The translations under genes were made by a program, and so were the position numbers. Below the pieces are notes generated by a model. That model did no database searches and had not been told where the DNA came from. It worked only from the letters and a program-made list of their open reading frames with translations. This document shows, in pieces, positions 27,166 through 36,374 of a DNA stretch of 38,858 nucleotides. The DNA lies in assembly GCA_013153605.1 (NCBI GenBank), contig JAADED010000084.1, positions 1-38,858 of the forward strand, in the 5' to 3' direction. How positions within the stretch are numbered: position 1 is the stretch's first letter; each line of letters begins with the position of its first letter. This DNA is from Chlorobiota bacterium (GTDB lineage: Bacteria; Bacteroidota; Bacteroidia; Flavobacteriales; Flavobacteriaceae).

Positions 27166-28392
27166 ATGGGGTTTGAATATCCGTACGCCCGGGGCGTGGC
27201 GCATTTGAAATCTTCCGACATTCGCGATTTGATGAAATACGCCATCGACCCCCGCTACATATCTTTTGCGGGAGGCATGCCCAACAACCGGCTGTTTCCG
27301 GTGGACGAAGTGGAAGAAATCTACCGCCGCCTTCCGCGCAAGGAAAAAGAGACCGCTTTTCAATACGGCCCCACCACGGGCTATCCGCCCCTTCGGGAGG
27401 CGGTGAAGGAATATATGGCCTCCAAGGGAATACCCGCGGATTCGCACGACGTGATGATTACTACCGGGTCGCTTCAAGGCATCTACATCGTATCGCAATT
27501 ATTTTTGGATCCGGGCGATACCGTATTGGCCGAAAATCCCACCTTCATCGGCGCCCTCACTTTGTTCAAAAGCTTTCAGGCCCGCACGGCGGGCGTACCC
27601 ATGGATGAACACGGGATCCTTCCCGAACGGTTGGAAAAGGCTTTCGAACGACATCCGGAGGCTAAATTTCTCTACGTGATTCCCAACTTTCACAATCCCG
27701 CCGGGCTGATCTACTCACCCAGACGCCGCCGGTATTTGCTGGATTTTATTCGAAAGAATAAATTGGTCTTGCTCGAAGACGACGCCTATAACGAGCTGTA
27801 TTTCGACGAAGCCGACCGCCCCCTCACCCGGCCGGTGTTGAGCATGGCCGATCCCGACACTGCCCGCCAAATCATTTATGCGGGTACTTTTTCCAAAATT
27901 TTCGGTCCCGGATTCCGGTTGGGATGGTTGGTATTGCCCCGGGAGGTATTTCCCAAAGCCGAGATTGTCAAACAAAGCTTGGACGCTTGCAGTCCCAACT
28001 TCTCCCAGGTGATTGCCAACACCTTCATGCGCGAAGGATACATGAAAGCCTATCTGGAACGCATACGCCCCGAATACCGGTTGCGCCGCGATCTGATCCT
28101 CCAAGCCATGGAAAAACACTTCCCGCCCGGGGTGCGCTACGTGCGGCCCAAAGGGGGATTTTACGTATGGGTGGAACTCCCCGACGGCGTACCGGCCGCC
28201 CGGGTGCTGGATTATGCATTGGAAAACGGCGTGGTGTTCGTATTGGGCAAAAGTTTCGCCCCCGACGACAGCCTGACCTCCGCCTTCAGGCTGGCATACT
28301 CGAATGTGGATCCGGAACAAATCGAGCCGGGCATACGCGTGATCGGCGAAGGCATCCGTCGCGCCATGGCTCGAGCTCAGAATCCCGGATAA
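27166..28392 (+). CDS. PLP-dependent aminotransferase (LysN / 2-aminoadipate aminotransferase-like)
   Basis: A 408-residue fold-type I class I/II aminotransferase without the GntR domain of MocR proteins. The PLP lysine is K244 in GTFSKIFGPGFRLGW. Other markers are ISFAGGMPNNRLFP, YGPTTGYPPLREAVKEYM, TTGSLQGIYIVSQLFLDPGD, IPNFHNPAGLIYS (Asn contacts PLP), and the C-terminal FRLAYSNVDPEQIEPGIRVI. It resembles LysN/ARO8-like enzymes that accept 2-aminoadipate, aromatic or branched amino acids; the substrate is not decided by sequence. An ordinary start (ATG 27166) is used. The 82-nt gap from the RemB-like gene has no clear promoter. It overlaps the convergent peptidase gene by 16 nt at its end. 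Confidence 0.9.
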   Translation: MGFEYPYARGVAHLKSSDIRDLMKYAIDPRYISFAGGMPNNRLFPVDEVEEIYRRLPRKEKETAFQYGPTTGYPPLREAVKEYMASKGIPADSHDVMITTGSLQGIYIVSQLFLDPGDTVLAENPTFIGALTLFKSFQARTAGVPMDEHGILPERLEKAFERHPEAKFLYVIPNFHNPAGLIYSPRRRRYLLDFIRKNKLVLLEDDAYNELYFDEADRPLTRPVLSMADPDTARQIIYAGTFSKIFGPGFRLGWLVLPREVFPKAEIVKQSLDACSPNFSQVIANTFMREGYMKAYLERIRPEYRLRRDLILQAMEKHFPPGVRYVRPKGGFYVWVELPDGVPAARVLDYALENGVVFVLGKSFAPDDSLTSAFRLAYSNVDPEQIEPGIRVIGEGIRRAMARAQNPG

Positions 28393-31300
28393 AAATTAAG
28401 CCCGAACGACCAGCGGTCGTACCCTTTGAGCGAGAGGGGACGGCTGATGTAAGGCTGGACGATCAGTTGGCCGAACAAATTGATGCGCCACGAAAAACCG
28501 GTCGAAGCCCACAGCCGGCGTTCGCCGGGAGCGGGATCGGTGGAGAGGCTGAGCTTGTCGCCCGGATTCCATACCCAACCGGCATCCACAAACCAGTTGA
28601 GGTCCGAAAACAGGAAGGACGATTTGATTAAAGCCAACCGCTCTGGCCCCGTAAAAGGCAAGCGCACCTCGAAATTGCCCACCAAAACCTTGTTCCCCAT
28701 CAAATCATTGAGCGAAAGGTCGGTATGGGTGGTTTGCACGTAGCGGGCCAACACGTCGAACGAATATCCGCGAATGAAATATTCATAGGTAATGAAGAAG
28801 GGATAAATGATGTTGTTTTCGTTCAAATGCTTGCCGAACCGGTTGATGTGCATTACGCGCCAAGCGAAAGTCAAAGGTTTGACATATTTGTAATAGCGAA
28901 AATCCGCCGAGGCGGTATTGAAATTGGCCTCTCCGAAGTAGCGCTGATATCCCAGGCGGTAGCGCATCCCCTTCATGGGAGCGGTCATTCCGAAAATGCT
29001 GTTGTCCCCCACTAAGGCGGTATTGGCTTCGCCCAAATTGAAGCCCGGGAAGGTGCCTTCCTTGCGGCGCTCGAAATACACGGGTTGCGGATATACGTAA
29101 CCGCTTACGGGATCGTAAGGGTAGAAATAGTTATAGCTGTCCACGCGGAAAGAATACCGTGCGAACGATCCGCCCGCTTCCAAACGCAGGGTGCGCGAGA
29201 AGGGGAACAGGCGGAACGCTCCTATTTTATCCTCGAACATGCGGATGAGGAAATAGCGGTACACCAAGTAATAATTTCCGTCCACCACTGCGGGCACCAC
29301 GTCTTGCATATAGCTGGGATACGGAATATGGGACACGTAAATGCCCATTTGCCGTTTTTTGCCCTGATTGAAATACATGGCCATGGCCGCGAAGTCATAA
29401 ATCTCGCCGTTAAGCGATACGGCGGCCGAGATCATGTTTTTGCCCAAAATGTCGCTGAAAATCATGTTCACCCCGCCTTGGAGGCCGGTGCCGTAAATGG
29501 AGGTGGTCATACCGAAGCCCATACTGCTGATATAGTCCAATTTGAATTTGGGCTTGTATTTTTTCTCCACGATTTGCGGTTGCACCGTATCCAGCGGCAT
29601 GAGGATGAGCGCGTCCACCAATCCGTATTTGGGCAACTTGCGGCGGGCCAACAATTCCATGGCTTTTTGCACATTGACGGGCGGGGGAAGCAAAGCGGCC
29701 TCCTTATGCACGTCTTGCCCGTTGACGGGGATGTCGTACAAATCCCGCGGGTGTACCGAATAGATGGCGTATTCGTGATTATTGAAATGGTTGTAAATGA
29801 TTTCGCCGTTGCGGGGATTGACTGTAATGGCGGGAGAAAATTTGGTGATGCCCGAAATGCCCGTAAAGAACTTGGTTTTCTGGTACACTTTGCCGGTGGC
29901 CGGTTCGTAGCGGTAGAGGTCGCGGAATCCTTCGCGGTCGGAGAGGAAATAAATGTTTCGACCCTCCCGATCGTACACGGGATTTAAATTATCCGCACCC
30001 GGAAAAATGCCGGGATAACTTTTTCGACCCGTTTCCAAATCCAAAATTCCCAAATGATAATGCACGGGATACTTATCGTGCTTGAGGTAATAATAATCGG
30101 TGGAAAACACGATTTTTTTACCGTCGGGACTCCAGGAGGGGGTCATCTCGGCATACCAATCATTGGTCAGCCGGGTTACTTCCTTGGTGTCGATGTGGTA
30201 GAGATAAAGGTCGGTATAGCCGTCTTCCTGACCCAACAGAAGGATGGTTTTGCCGTCGGGCGACCATTGGGGGTTTGAAAACGAATCCAGTCCTTTCACT
30301 TTCCAGGTTTTGACCACCTTGCGTTTTTGGACGTCCACCACCGCCAATTGGTTTTTGCCCTTTTTGAAAATTACGAACACGAAATATTTTCCGTCCGGCG
30401 ACCAGGTGCCCGCGCTCTCGTAGGCATCGATGGCGTCGATATGGGTGGCCATGGTGCGGGAAGCGATGATTTTGGTTTTTCCCGTTTCCAAATCGGCCAG
30501 GTAAAGGTCGAGGCTGATTACCTGTTTTTCCGAGAGGAAAATCATCTTGGTGCCGTCGGGCGAGATGGAAGGCGAAATATTGACGGCTCCGGCGTTTTTC
30601 TTATTAAACAATACTTTGCCCTTGGCCACCGTGTCTCGTCCGGCCAAAAACCGGCGGTAATAGGTTTCGTTGGCCGTTTTCCAGCGGCGAAAGAAGGTAT
30701 CGATTTTGATTCCGTACAGGCTGTCGAATGCGCGCTCGGGTCCTTGGCGGAGGGTGGCGTCATACATGCGCTCGATTTGGTCGTCGCCGTAAGTGGCCCC
30801 GAAGAAGGCCCAGAAATTTTGTCCGTAGCGGTAAGGAAAATATTTGGGTTTGTACATGTCTTTGTGACGGGCGGGAAAAAAGCCGTTGAGCACCGCATCG
30901 CGCATCCACATGGCGGTATGGGCGTCTTTGCGGCCCAAAGACATATATTCGGCCATGCCTTCCACCATCCACAAGGGCACGTTGGACAAATGTTGAAACG
31001 ACAAAAAAGCGCTTTCTTTCACATGGGTGTATTGGAAAGCGTGCACCAGCTCGTGGCCCAACACGTGGCGCGTTTGCCCGTAAGAAGGACGAAGGGGCAT
31101 GACCACCCGGGTTTTGAGGGCTTCGGTCACCCCGCCCGTACCCACGCCTATGGAGCCCATAATGGCCGTGGTTTGTTGGAAATCGGCGTGGTTGTTATAG
31201 AGAATAATGGGAATTTTCGAAGTGAAATGCGTCTCCCGAAATACCAGGCTGTGTTTGGCGAACCATTCCTCGGCATCGGTGAGGAATTTGGTACGCACCA

Positions 31301-31454
31301 TGTCGTTTTTCAAATAGGAATATAATTCGAAGTGCGGCGATTCGTACACTTTGAAATCGAAATCCTTGTAAATGGGCTTGTTTTGCCCGAACCACTCCTG
31401 GGCTTGCATCTGCCAGGCGGCGGCAATCGTCAGCATCCAAATCATTCTTTTCAT
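28377..31454 (-). CDS. Outer-membrane protein with metallopeptidase, TolB-like propeller and C-terminal barrel domains
   Basis: A 1025-residue exported protein (signal peptide MKRMIWMLTIAAAWQMQAQ). The N-terminal part holds a gluzincin-like zinc site: GHELVHAFQY (about residue 131) and a following E in WMVEGMAEYMS (about 165), as in peptidase MA-like proteins. The middle has at least four TolB/PD40 blades with SPDG signatures (SPDGTKMIFLS, SPDGKYFVFV, SPDGKTILLL, SPDGKKIVFS). The final 400 residues are strand-rich and end in the aromatic GLNFYPGF, as in outer-membrane beta-barrels. It could be a surface peptidase held in the outer membrane by its own barrel. Activity is inferred from the HExxH motif only. 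It follows the Omp28-like gene by 11 nt. Confidence 0.85.
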   Translation of the reverse strand: MKRMIWMLTIAAAWQMQAQEWFGQNKPIYKDFDFKVYESPHFELYSYLKNDMVRTKFLTDAEEWFAKHSLVFRETHFTSKIPIILYNNHADFQQTTAIMGSIGVGTGGVTEALKTRVVMPLRPSYGQTRHVLGHELVHAFQYTHVKESAFLSFQHLSNVPLWMVEGMAEYMSLGRKDAHTAMWMRDAVLNGFFPARHKDMYKPKYFPYRYGQNFWAFFGATYGDDQIERMYDATLRQGPERAFDSLYGIKIDTFFRRWKTANETYYRRFLAGRDTVAKGKVLFNKKNAGAVNISPSISPDGTKMIFLSEKQVISLDLYLADLETGKTKIIASRTMATHIDAIDAYESAGTWSPDGKYFVFVIFKKGKNQLAVVDVQKRKVVKTWKVKGLDSFSNPQWSPDGKTILLLGQEDGYTDLYLYHIDTKEVTRLTNDWYAEMTPSWSPDGKKIVFSTDYYYLKHDKYPVHYHLGILDLETGRKSYPGIFPGADNLNPVYDREGRNIYFLSDREGFRDLYRYEPATGKVYQKTKFFTGISGITKFSPAITVNPRNGEIIYNHFNNHEYAIYSVHPRDLYDIPVNGQDVHKEAALLPPPVNVQKAMELLARRKLPKYGLVDALILMPLDTVQPQIVEKKYKPKFKLDYISSMGFGMTTSIYGTGLQGGVNMIFSDILGKNMISAAVSLNGEIYDFAAMAMYFNQGKKRQMGIYVSHIPYPSYMQDVVPAVVDGNYYLVYRYFLIRMFEDKIGAFRLFPFSRTLRLEAGGSFARYSFRVDSYNYFYPYDPVSGYVYPQPVYFERRKEGTFPGFNLGEANTALVGDNSIFGMTAPMKGMRYRLGYQRYFGEANFNTASADFRYYKYVKPLTFAWRVMHINRFGKHLNENNIIYPFFITYEYFIRGYSFDVLARYVQTTHTDLSLNDLMGNKVLVGNFEVRLPFTGPERLALIKSSFLFSDLNWFVDAGWVWNPGDKLSLSTDPAPGERRLWASTGFSWRINLFGQLIVQPYISRPLSLKGYDRWSFGLNFYPGF

Positions 31455-31465
31455 GGGCGTAAATT

Positions 31466-32503
31466 TTAATAATCGGTCCGGGTATTGACGGGAGCTTGTT
31501 TCACGTTAACCACCCGCGGCTTTTCTTCGCCTTTAACCAACATGGCCGTAAATTCGGCTTGCGCGGGGTCGCTCACTTCCGGCGGCATGGGGCCGCTGTA
31601 GTGCCAAGTGTATTCGTTGTCGAACACGCATTGTTCCGAAGGAATCGGATCCCCCAAAAGGGCGGTGAAAGCGTGTCGCAATACATGATTGTGCTCGAAA
31701 TCGGGAATGGGATTTTGACCGCCGTAATAATCGGTGGCATTGGCCTGGTCGGCCAGGAGGCCGTTTTCCGAAGCGTAAACCACCAGTTTATACCCCTCTC
31801 GGGTCAAATCCATATCGAAACGCACCTTCACGGTCAAATCCAGGAGGGCCCCGTCATAGGAAGAAGCGATTCGGAGACCGGCGGGGCGCACGCTGTCCAA
31901 ATATTGCCGGGCGTGGGATTCTTCTTCGTTCCATATTTCGTTCCGGTTGATCAAGGGGGTGGGATAGCCCGTAATGCCGTAAACCGAAGCCAGTTCTTCG
32001 ACTCCTTCGAAATGAAAGGGGTCGGTTTGGTTGCCCCGGTTATGGATGGCCAGGGAAAATACCCGCGGCTCGCGGGCGGTGAGTTGCTCGAGCTTGTAAT
32101 GCACCCGCGGACAATTCACGCACCAGGTACCCGTAAAATCTTCGATAATCACGTAAGTGGGATGCCGCGGATCGATGACCGAGGCCCGAATGCTGTCGGC
32201 CGCTTCTTTTTCGTAGCCTCCTCCCAAATCCCATTTGGCGGTGATCACATAATCGCCCGGCGAATCGAACACATGGACATTGCCTTCGACAGCTTGCCCG
32301 TTCACGTAAAAAGTCACGTTGGCCGTAATATCGTTTCCTCCCGCATCTCGGGCATAAAAAGGAATTTCGTACCGCGTGATGTAGTGGGTCCCGTAGGGAG
32401 AATAAATGGTAAAGGAAAGCGATTCGGGATCGATGCCCCGTTCTTCCTTATTGCAACCTACGAAGAGGAGTAAAATTCCGATAAAAAACCACTTTTTTTT
32501 CAT
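31466..32503 (-). CDS. Omp28-like lipoprotein with thioredoxin fold
   Basis: A 345-residue exported lipoprotein (MKKKWFFIGILLLFVGC, lipidated C17). After an Ig-like region comes a thioredoxin-like domain with the redox pair C128-C131 in FTGTWCVNCPRVHYK and a cis-Pro motif GYPTPLIN. This fits the Omp28 family first described as a 28-kDa outer-membrane protein of Porphyromonas. A redox role in the envelope is plausible from CxxC but is not proved. It probably shares transcription with the peptidase-barrel gene 11 nt downstream and with the DUF4197 gene 44 nt upstream. Confidence 0.88.
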   Translation of the reverse strand: MKKKWFFIGILLLFVGCNKEERGIDPESLSFTIYSPYGTHYITRYEIPFYARDAGGNDITANVTFYVNGQAVEGNVHVFDSPGDYVITAKWDLGGGYEKEAADSIRASVIDPRHPTYVIIEDFTGTWCVNCPRVHYKLEQLTAREPRVFSLAIHNRGNQTDPFHFEGVEELASVYGITGYPTPLINRNEIWNEEESHARQYLDSVRPAGLRIASSYDGALLDLTVKVRFDMDLTREGYKLVVYASENGLLADQANATDYYGGQNPIPDFEHNHVLRHAFTALLGDPIPSEQCVFDNEYTWHYSGPMPPEVSDPAQAEFTAMLVKGEEKPRVVNVKQAPVNTRTDY

Positions 32504-32547
32504 CTGGGCCGGATTGAAACCTAAAAAATCAAAAACCGTGCCCCCGC

Positions 32548-33258
32548 TCAGCGTTTATCCTGGAGGGCGAACACCCGCCGGAGCAAGTCGGTGGTGCGGG
32601 CGTTAATATCGGTGCGAATGCGGACTTCTTCGTCGGCGATTTTTTTATACACCCCTTCCAACGCTTTCCGCGTTACGTAATCGTTCAAATCGGTATTGAC
32701 CGGTTCCACGAAAGGGATTCGATTATAACGGGTGATAATTTCCGTCCACACCCTGTCGGCCCCCACCCGGGCGAAGGATTGTTGTACCACGGGATAAAAC
32801 CGGATGTAAAGCTCCTCCCGGGTTTTTCGTTCCAAATATTCGGTGGCCGCCGTTTGCCCGCCCATCAGGATGCGTCGCGCATCGTCGAAAGTGATTTCCT
32901 TGACCGCCTGCACGAACACGGGCTTGGCTTCTTTCACCGCCTCTTCGGCCGCGCGGTTGAGCATGCGAATACCTTCGTCGGCCAAACTCGAAAGCCCCAT
33001 TTTTCGGAGGGTTTGATCCACCTTTTGCAATTCGGGCGGCAAGAGGATGCGGACATCGGGTTGGTTGTAAAAACCTCCTTCTTTCATCAACGAAGTAACC
33101 TGGCGCTCGATTCCTTCGTGCAAAGCTTGGCGCAAGGCGGCCGCTATATCGGCATTGCCGGGTTGGCCCGTGCCGGGGATATTTCGGAGAACATCCTCCA
33201 TTTCGCCGCACGAGCTCATCAAGAGCATCAGCCATCCCAGCCATAATATTTTTCTCAT
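32548..33258 (-). CDS. DUF4197 lipoprotein
   Basis: A 236-residue protein of DUF4197 (PF13852), whose function is unknown. It has a lipoprotein signal (MRKILWLGWLMLLMSSC, C17), then the family blocks ALRQALHEGIERQVTSLMK, YNQPDVRILLPPELQKVDQT, LNRAAEEAVKEAKPVF, and FDDARRILMGGQTAATEYL. The protein is mostly helical. The neighbours are envelope proteins on the same strand, so an outer-membrane or periplasmic place is likely. The 105-nt gap before it (33259-33363) holds only an imperfect GGGAAAG/CTTCCC hairpin. Confidence 0.9.
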   Translation of the reverse strand: MRKILWLGWLMLLMSSCGEMEDVLRNIPGTGQPGNADIAAALRQALHEGIERQVTSLMKEGGFYNQPDVRILLPPELQKVDQTLRKMGLSSLADEGIRMLNRAAEEAVKEAKPVFVQAVKEITFDDARRILMGGQTAATEYLERKTREELYIRFYPVVQQSFARVGADRVWTEIITRYNRIPFVEPVNTDLNDYVTRKALEGVYKKIADEEVRIRTDINARTTDLLRRVFALQDKR

Positions 33259-33363
33259 ATTCGACGGGTTTTAACCGACAATTTACGAAAATCCCTCCAA
33301 TGACGGGAGAAGGGAAAGCTACGCGCCTTCCCTTCCGCAATTTTTTCCAAAAAAGGAGCGGCT

Positions 33364-34941
33364 TCAGAAATTATACCGCACCGTGAAGGTGTAACGGTTC
33401 ATGACCGATGTAACGTCGTAGGTTTGGGTCAAACCCACGGGGAACAATTGCTGGGTGTAGCGGGTTTGGGAATGCAACATGGACAGGTCCAGCTCGACGT
33501 TGCCGAAATCATAACCGAGACCGAAGCTGTATCCGCCGGTGACATGATCGGGATAGCGGCGATAGGGAGAAGTCAGGTAAAACACGCCCGCTCTCAAGGC
33601 CCATTCCTGCATGCGCAGCTCGCCGCCGGCGCGCCACCGGTGTTGGGCGGTATAGACGGATGCAATTTCTTCGTTGAGCAAATCGAAGTAAGACTGGGAA
33701 AGGCCGTCGGCTCCGAGAGCCGAAAAACGGGTCATCGCCCAGTTCCGATAGGTATAATCCACCGAAACAAAACCGGTCTTGTCGTGAATATAAGCCGCTC
33801 CCGCTTGCCAATGTCCGGGTTCGAGGTAGCGGTATTCTTCGAAGATATTGTCCACCCCCGGATAGAGCTCGAACACGTTGAGCTCCGAAGTGTCGCCGTC
33901 TCCGTCCAGGTCGTCGCGGTCCATAGCTTCCGAATACAATCCTTCGCGTGTGGTTTCCTGCAATTTCCACCAGGTGGGGCTCACGTAAGCCACCGAAATG
34001 CGCACTCGGGGAACGGGTTTGTAAATCAATCCGGCCTTGAAAGCCAATCCCTCCCCTTCGGTATGGAGGCGGGTTTCGTATTCCACGTATTGAAGGGTGG
34101 ACCCGGGATCGTATCCTTCTTCGGCAAAGAGTTTATAATCGTCGTAATTCATGGTGCGAATGGAGAGGCTGAGACCCAAGGCCAGCTTCCGGTCATATTC
34201 GCCCGACACGAAAAAGTCATGGGTGAATTTTTTGCCGTCCATGCGGCGTTTGAGCGTATGGTATAAGGGATTGGAATAAGCGGCATTGCTCACGTACTCG
34301 CTACAAAGGCTGTCGCCGCATGCGGGGTCGATGAGGTAGCCCTGGTAGGCCAGAAATGCCTGTTGGGCGTAATTGCCATAGGCTTCGCCCAAATATTGAT
34401 ATACGCTTTCGAGGGTTTCGTTGTCGTAGATCCGCAATTCGCTCACTGGCACGCCTTCGGCTTGATAAACGAAATAGTCGGTAACCGATTGCATGGCCGC
34501 GCTTTGCCCTTGCATTTCGATGGAATTAAGGTAGTGCATGTCGGCGCGACCGGTAATGCCGAAGGTTACTTTGTGCCATTTGCGGGTATCGGACACAAAG
34601 GGAATGGCCACGCCCCATTGGTTGGTATAAAAAGGACGTTGAAAAATACTTGCGGTGCCCGAATATTCGGGATTTTGATTGTAAATGGCCGTGTTCGACA
34701 CATTGAATCCTCCCGGCGACCAGGAGATGCGATTGGCCACGAAATATGCTCCCGCCGCGGGGTTGTCGGCCACCGCCGAAAGGTCGGCACCGATGTTGGA
34801 AATGGTTCCCGCCGTGGCGGTGTAGCGGGCCGTCCCGTTCAGCCGGGAGGCATTATAGTGATAGACGTCGTCCGTAGTTTGGGCGAAGAGCCGTAAACCG
34901 CCCCCCAGGACGAGGAGCATGACACCGATGATCTTTTTCAT
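33364..34941 (-). CDS. OmpP1/FadL/TodX-family outer-membrane transporter
   Basis: A 525-residue beta-barrel protein. The signal peptide from the ATG at 34941 is MKKIIGVMLLVLGGGLRLFAQ; a TTG at 34962 would add seven residues. The family hallmark near the mature N-terminus is visible (ARYTATAGTISNIGADLSAV then ADNPAAGAYFV, comparable to the Asn-Pro-Ala motif of FadL hatch regions), and the end is strand-rich with MNRYTFTVRYNF. FadL proteins take up hydrophobic compounds such as fatty acids; the substrate here is unknown. The gene follows the lipoprotein gene by 30 nt. Confidence 0.86.
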   Translation of the reverse strand: MKKIIGVMLLVLGGGLRLFAQTTDDVYHYNASRLNGTARYTATAGTISNIGADLSAVADNPAAGAYFVANRISWSPGGFNVSNTAIYNQNPEYSGTASIFQRPFYTNQWGVAIPFVSDTRKWHKVTFGITGRADMHYLNSIEMQGQSAAMQSVTDYFVYQAEGVPVSELRIYDNETLESVYQYLGEAYGNYAQQAFLAYQGYLIDPACGDSLCSEYVSNAAYSNPLYHTLKRRMDGKKFTHDFFVSGEYDRKLALGLSLSIRTMNYDDYKLFAEEGYDPGSTLQYVEYETRLHTEGEGLAFKAGLIYKPVPRVRISVAYVSPTWWKLQETTREGLYSEAMDRDDLDGDGDTSELNVFELYPGVDNIFEEYRYLEPGHWQAGAAYIHDKTGFVSVDYTYRNWAMTRFSALGADGLSQSYFDLLNEEIASVYTAQHRWRAGGELRMQEWALRAGVFYLTSPYRRYPDHVTGGYSFGLGYDFGNVELDLSMLHSQTRYTQQLFPVGLTQTYDVTSVMNRYTFTVRYNF

Positions 34942-34971
34942 GTGCGATTTGTTTTGATTCAAAGCGGAAAA

Positions 34972-36282
34972 TTAACGACGGCGTCCCACCGAATGTCCTC
35001 CGCCCGAGCGGCCGCGCGAAATGCCCGCGCTCCGGGTGGAAGGGCTGTGGGAGCGACCTCCCGAAATCGAGCGCGTATAGCCGTGATGTACCGACGGACG
35101 ATAAGTTTCGATCCGATCGGGAGAGGCGTGACGGGTCGCACCTACGGGCATTCGGTTTACTGCCTCCGACGAGCGGGTACGGGTACGTGTATGTACGCGC
35201 GTATGCGTGCGGGTACGCGTGTGCGTGCGGGGACGTACGCTACGATATTCCGACGGATTGCGGTAGCGGCGAACCGGTACGGCGGATGCGCCTTGACGTG
35301 CCGGCCTCACGGTGCGGGTGGACGGCGTATGGCGGCCGGAACCGTTCCCTTGGCGCGAAGGAAGGGCGCGCGTGCGGGTACGGCCGTCCAAAGTGCGGCC
35401 CACGGAACGCACGGCACCCCTCGTTTGACGGGTTTGTCGAACCGTGGGCGCTTGACGCGGCCTACGGTCACGAAGCGAACGCGTGGAAGCGGGCGTGCGC
35501 GTACCTTGACGGCGAATTTGCCGGTCGTGCAATCCGCGCAAACCCCGGCCCGTGGAGCGCAACGTGCGTAACGTGTTCAAATGGGCCACATGCATGATGC
35601 GCGATCCGCCCTGCGTGCGGTGGCGGGTAACTTTGCCCCGCGGACCCCGCACGGTGGCCGCCGCTCCTCCGTAATAATTGTTGACCACCCCGTTGTTCAC
35701 GTAATAGGTGCCGTCGTTATAATAGTAGTAGTAAGGATAGCCTACGTAATAATACGGATAACCGACGTAATAATAAGGATAGCCCACATAATATCCCGTC
35801 CACCACGGATCGTACCAGGGATCGTAATACCATCCCCATCCGGGTCCGTAGTAATAGGAAATGTACACATAAGCATGGGGATGATACCGCCAATACCAGC
35901 GGGGACGATACCAATACCAGAAATTATCGTAATGCACGTACACGTGTACGTCGGTATCTCCGTCGCTTTCTACCAATTCGTCGGGATCGGTAGTGATATA
36001 ATAATTATTATAGGTATTATATTGGACCACATTACCGCCCGTTACCGTATCGCCTCGGGATTGTTCCGCTTCGGAAGCGGCGTAGGACGTTTCCTCTTCG
36101 CGGTCAAATACGTATTTGCGAACGGTTTTGGCTTTGGTGCGGGGTTGCACCACTTCGGCATAATATTCCCGGTCGGTATAATAAACGCCGTCATCGGCGG
36201 AGACGTTTCGGTAGCTTTCGCAGGATTGGAACATCCAACCCGAAGCAAGAAGGAAGAGCAAAGCGCGTAAGGTATTTTTCAT
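34972..36282 (-). CDS. Low-complexity lipoprotein, Tyr/Trp-rich centre and Arg/Thr-rich C-terminus
   Basis: A 436-residue protein I cannot assign to a known function; similar Bacteroidota proteins have sometimes been labelled vitellogenin-like for composition only. From the ATG at 36282 it has a lipoprotein-like signal (LLFLLASGWMFQSC, C21; weak lipobox). The centre is very rich in Tyr, Trp and Pro (YWYRPRWYWRYHPHAYVY) with three copies of GYPYYYV. The last 200 residues carry very many Arg, Thr and Ser (for example RTHTRTRTHTRVHTRTRTR) and hardly any acidic residues, so this part is strongly basic. It may bind a polyanion such as LPS, nucleic acid or acidic polysaccharide, as an inference. 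A FadL-like gene follows it. Confidence 0.75.
   Translation of the reverse strand: MKNTLRALLFLLASGWMFQSCESYRNVSADDGVYYTDREYYAEVVQPRTKAKTVRKYVFDREEETSYAASEAEQSRGDTVTGGNVVQYNTYNNYYITTDPDELVESDGDTDVHVYVHYDNFWYWYRPRWYWRYHPHAYVYISYYYGPGWGWYYDPWYDPWWTGYYVGYPYYYVGYPYYYVGYPYYYYYNDGTYYVNNGVVNNYYGGAAATVRGPRGKVTRHRTQGGSRIMHVAHLNTLRTLRSTGRGLRGLHDRQIRRQGTRTPASTRSLRDRRPRQAPTVRQTRQTRGAVRSVGRTLDGRTRTRALPSRQGNGSGRHTPSTRTVRPARQGASAVPVRRYRNPSEYRSVRPRTHTRTRTHTRVHTRTRTRSSEAVNRMPVGATRHASPDRIETYRPSVHHGYTRSISGGRSHSPSTRSAGISRGRSGGGHSVGRRR
35720..35800 (-). repeat. 21-bp in-frame tandem repeat coding GYPYYYV
   Basis: About three adjoining copies of a 21-bp unit encode GYPYYYV GYPYYYV GYPYYY in the lipoprotein. Third-position differences separate the copies (for example TAC/TAT), so the repeat has diverged at DNA level while the peptide is kept. 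Confidence 0.7.
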
Positions 36283-36293
36283 GGCGGTATGTT

Positions 36294-36325
36294 TTTGCAA
36301 GTCCGGCAATTAATGATTAGATTTG
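36294..36325 (+). promoter_or_regulatory. Promoter of proS
   Basis: TTTG (36294-36297), 20 nt, then TAGATTTG (36318-36325), a full match to the Bacteroidota consensus. It gives a leader of about 43 nt before the ATG at 36375. It lies between proS and the divergent lipoprotein gene. Confidence 0.75.
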
Positions 36326-36374
36326 CTGGCAATTTATCGAGTGCAAGAATTATACCAAAAATTTTTTAAAAATC

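Noticed and set aside
33259-33363. Hairpin GGGAAAG/CTTCCC as a terminator before the DUF4197 gene
   Set aside because: The stem is imperfect and the T-tract is on the wrong strand for the minus-strand operon.
35718-35800. Possible CRISPR-like repeats
   Set aside because: The 21-bp units are contiguous without spacers and code GYPYYYV in frame, so they are a coding tandem repeat.
35581-36270. A plus-strand frame with Ile/Val-rich repeats
   Set aside because: Reads the Tyr-rich repeat of the lipoprotein backwards; no signal, start site or family support.
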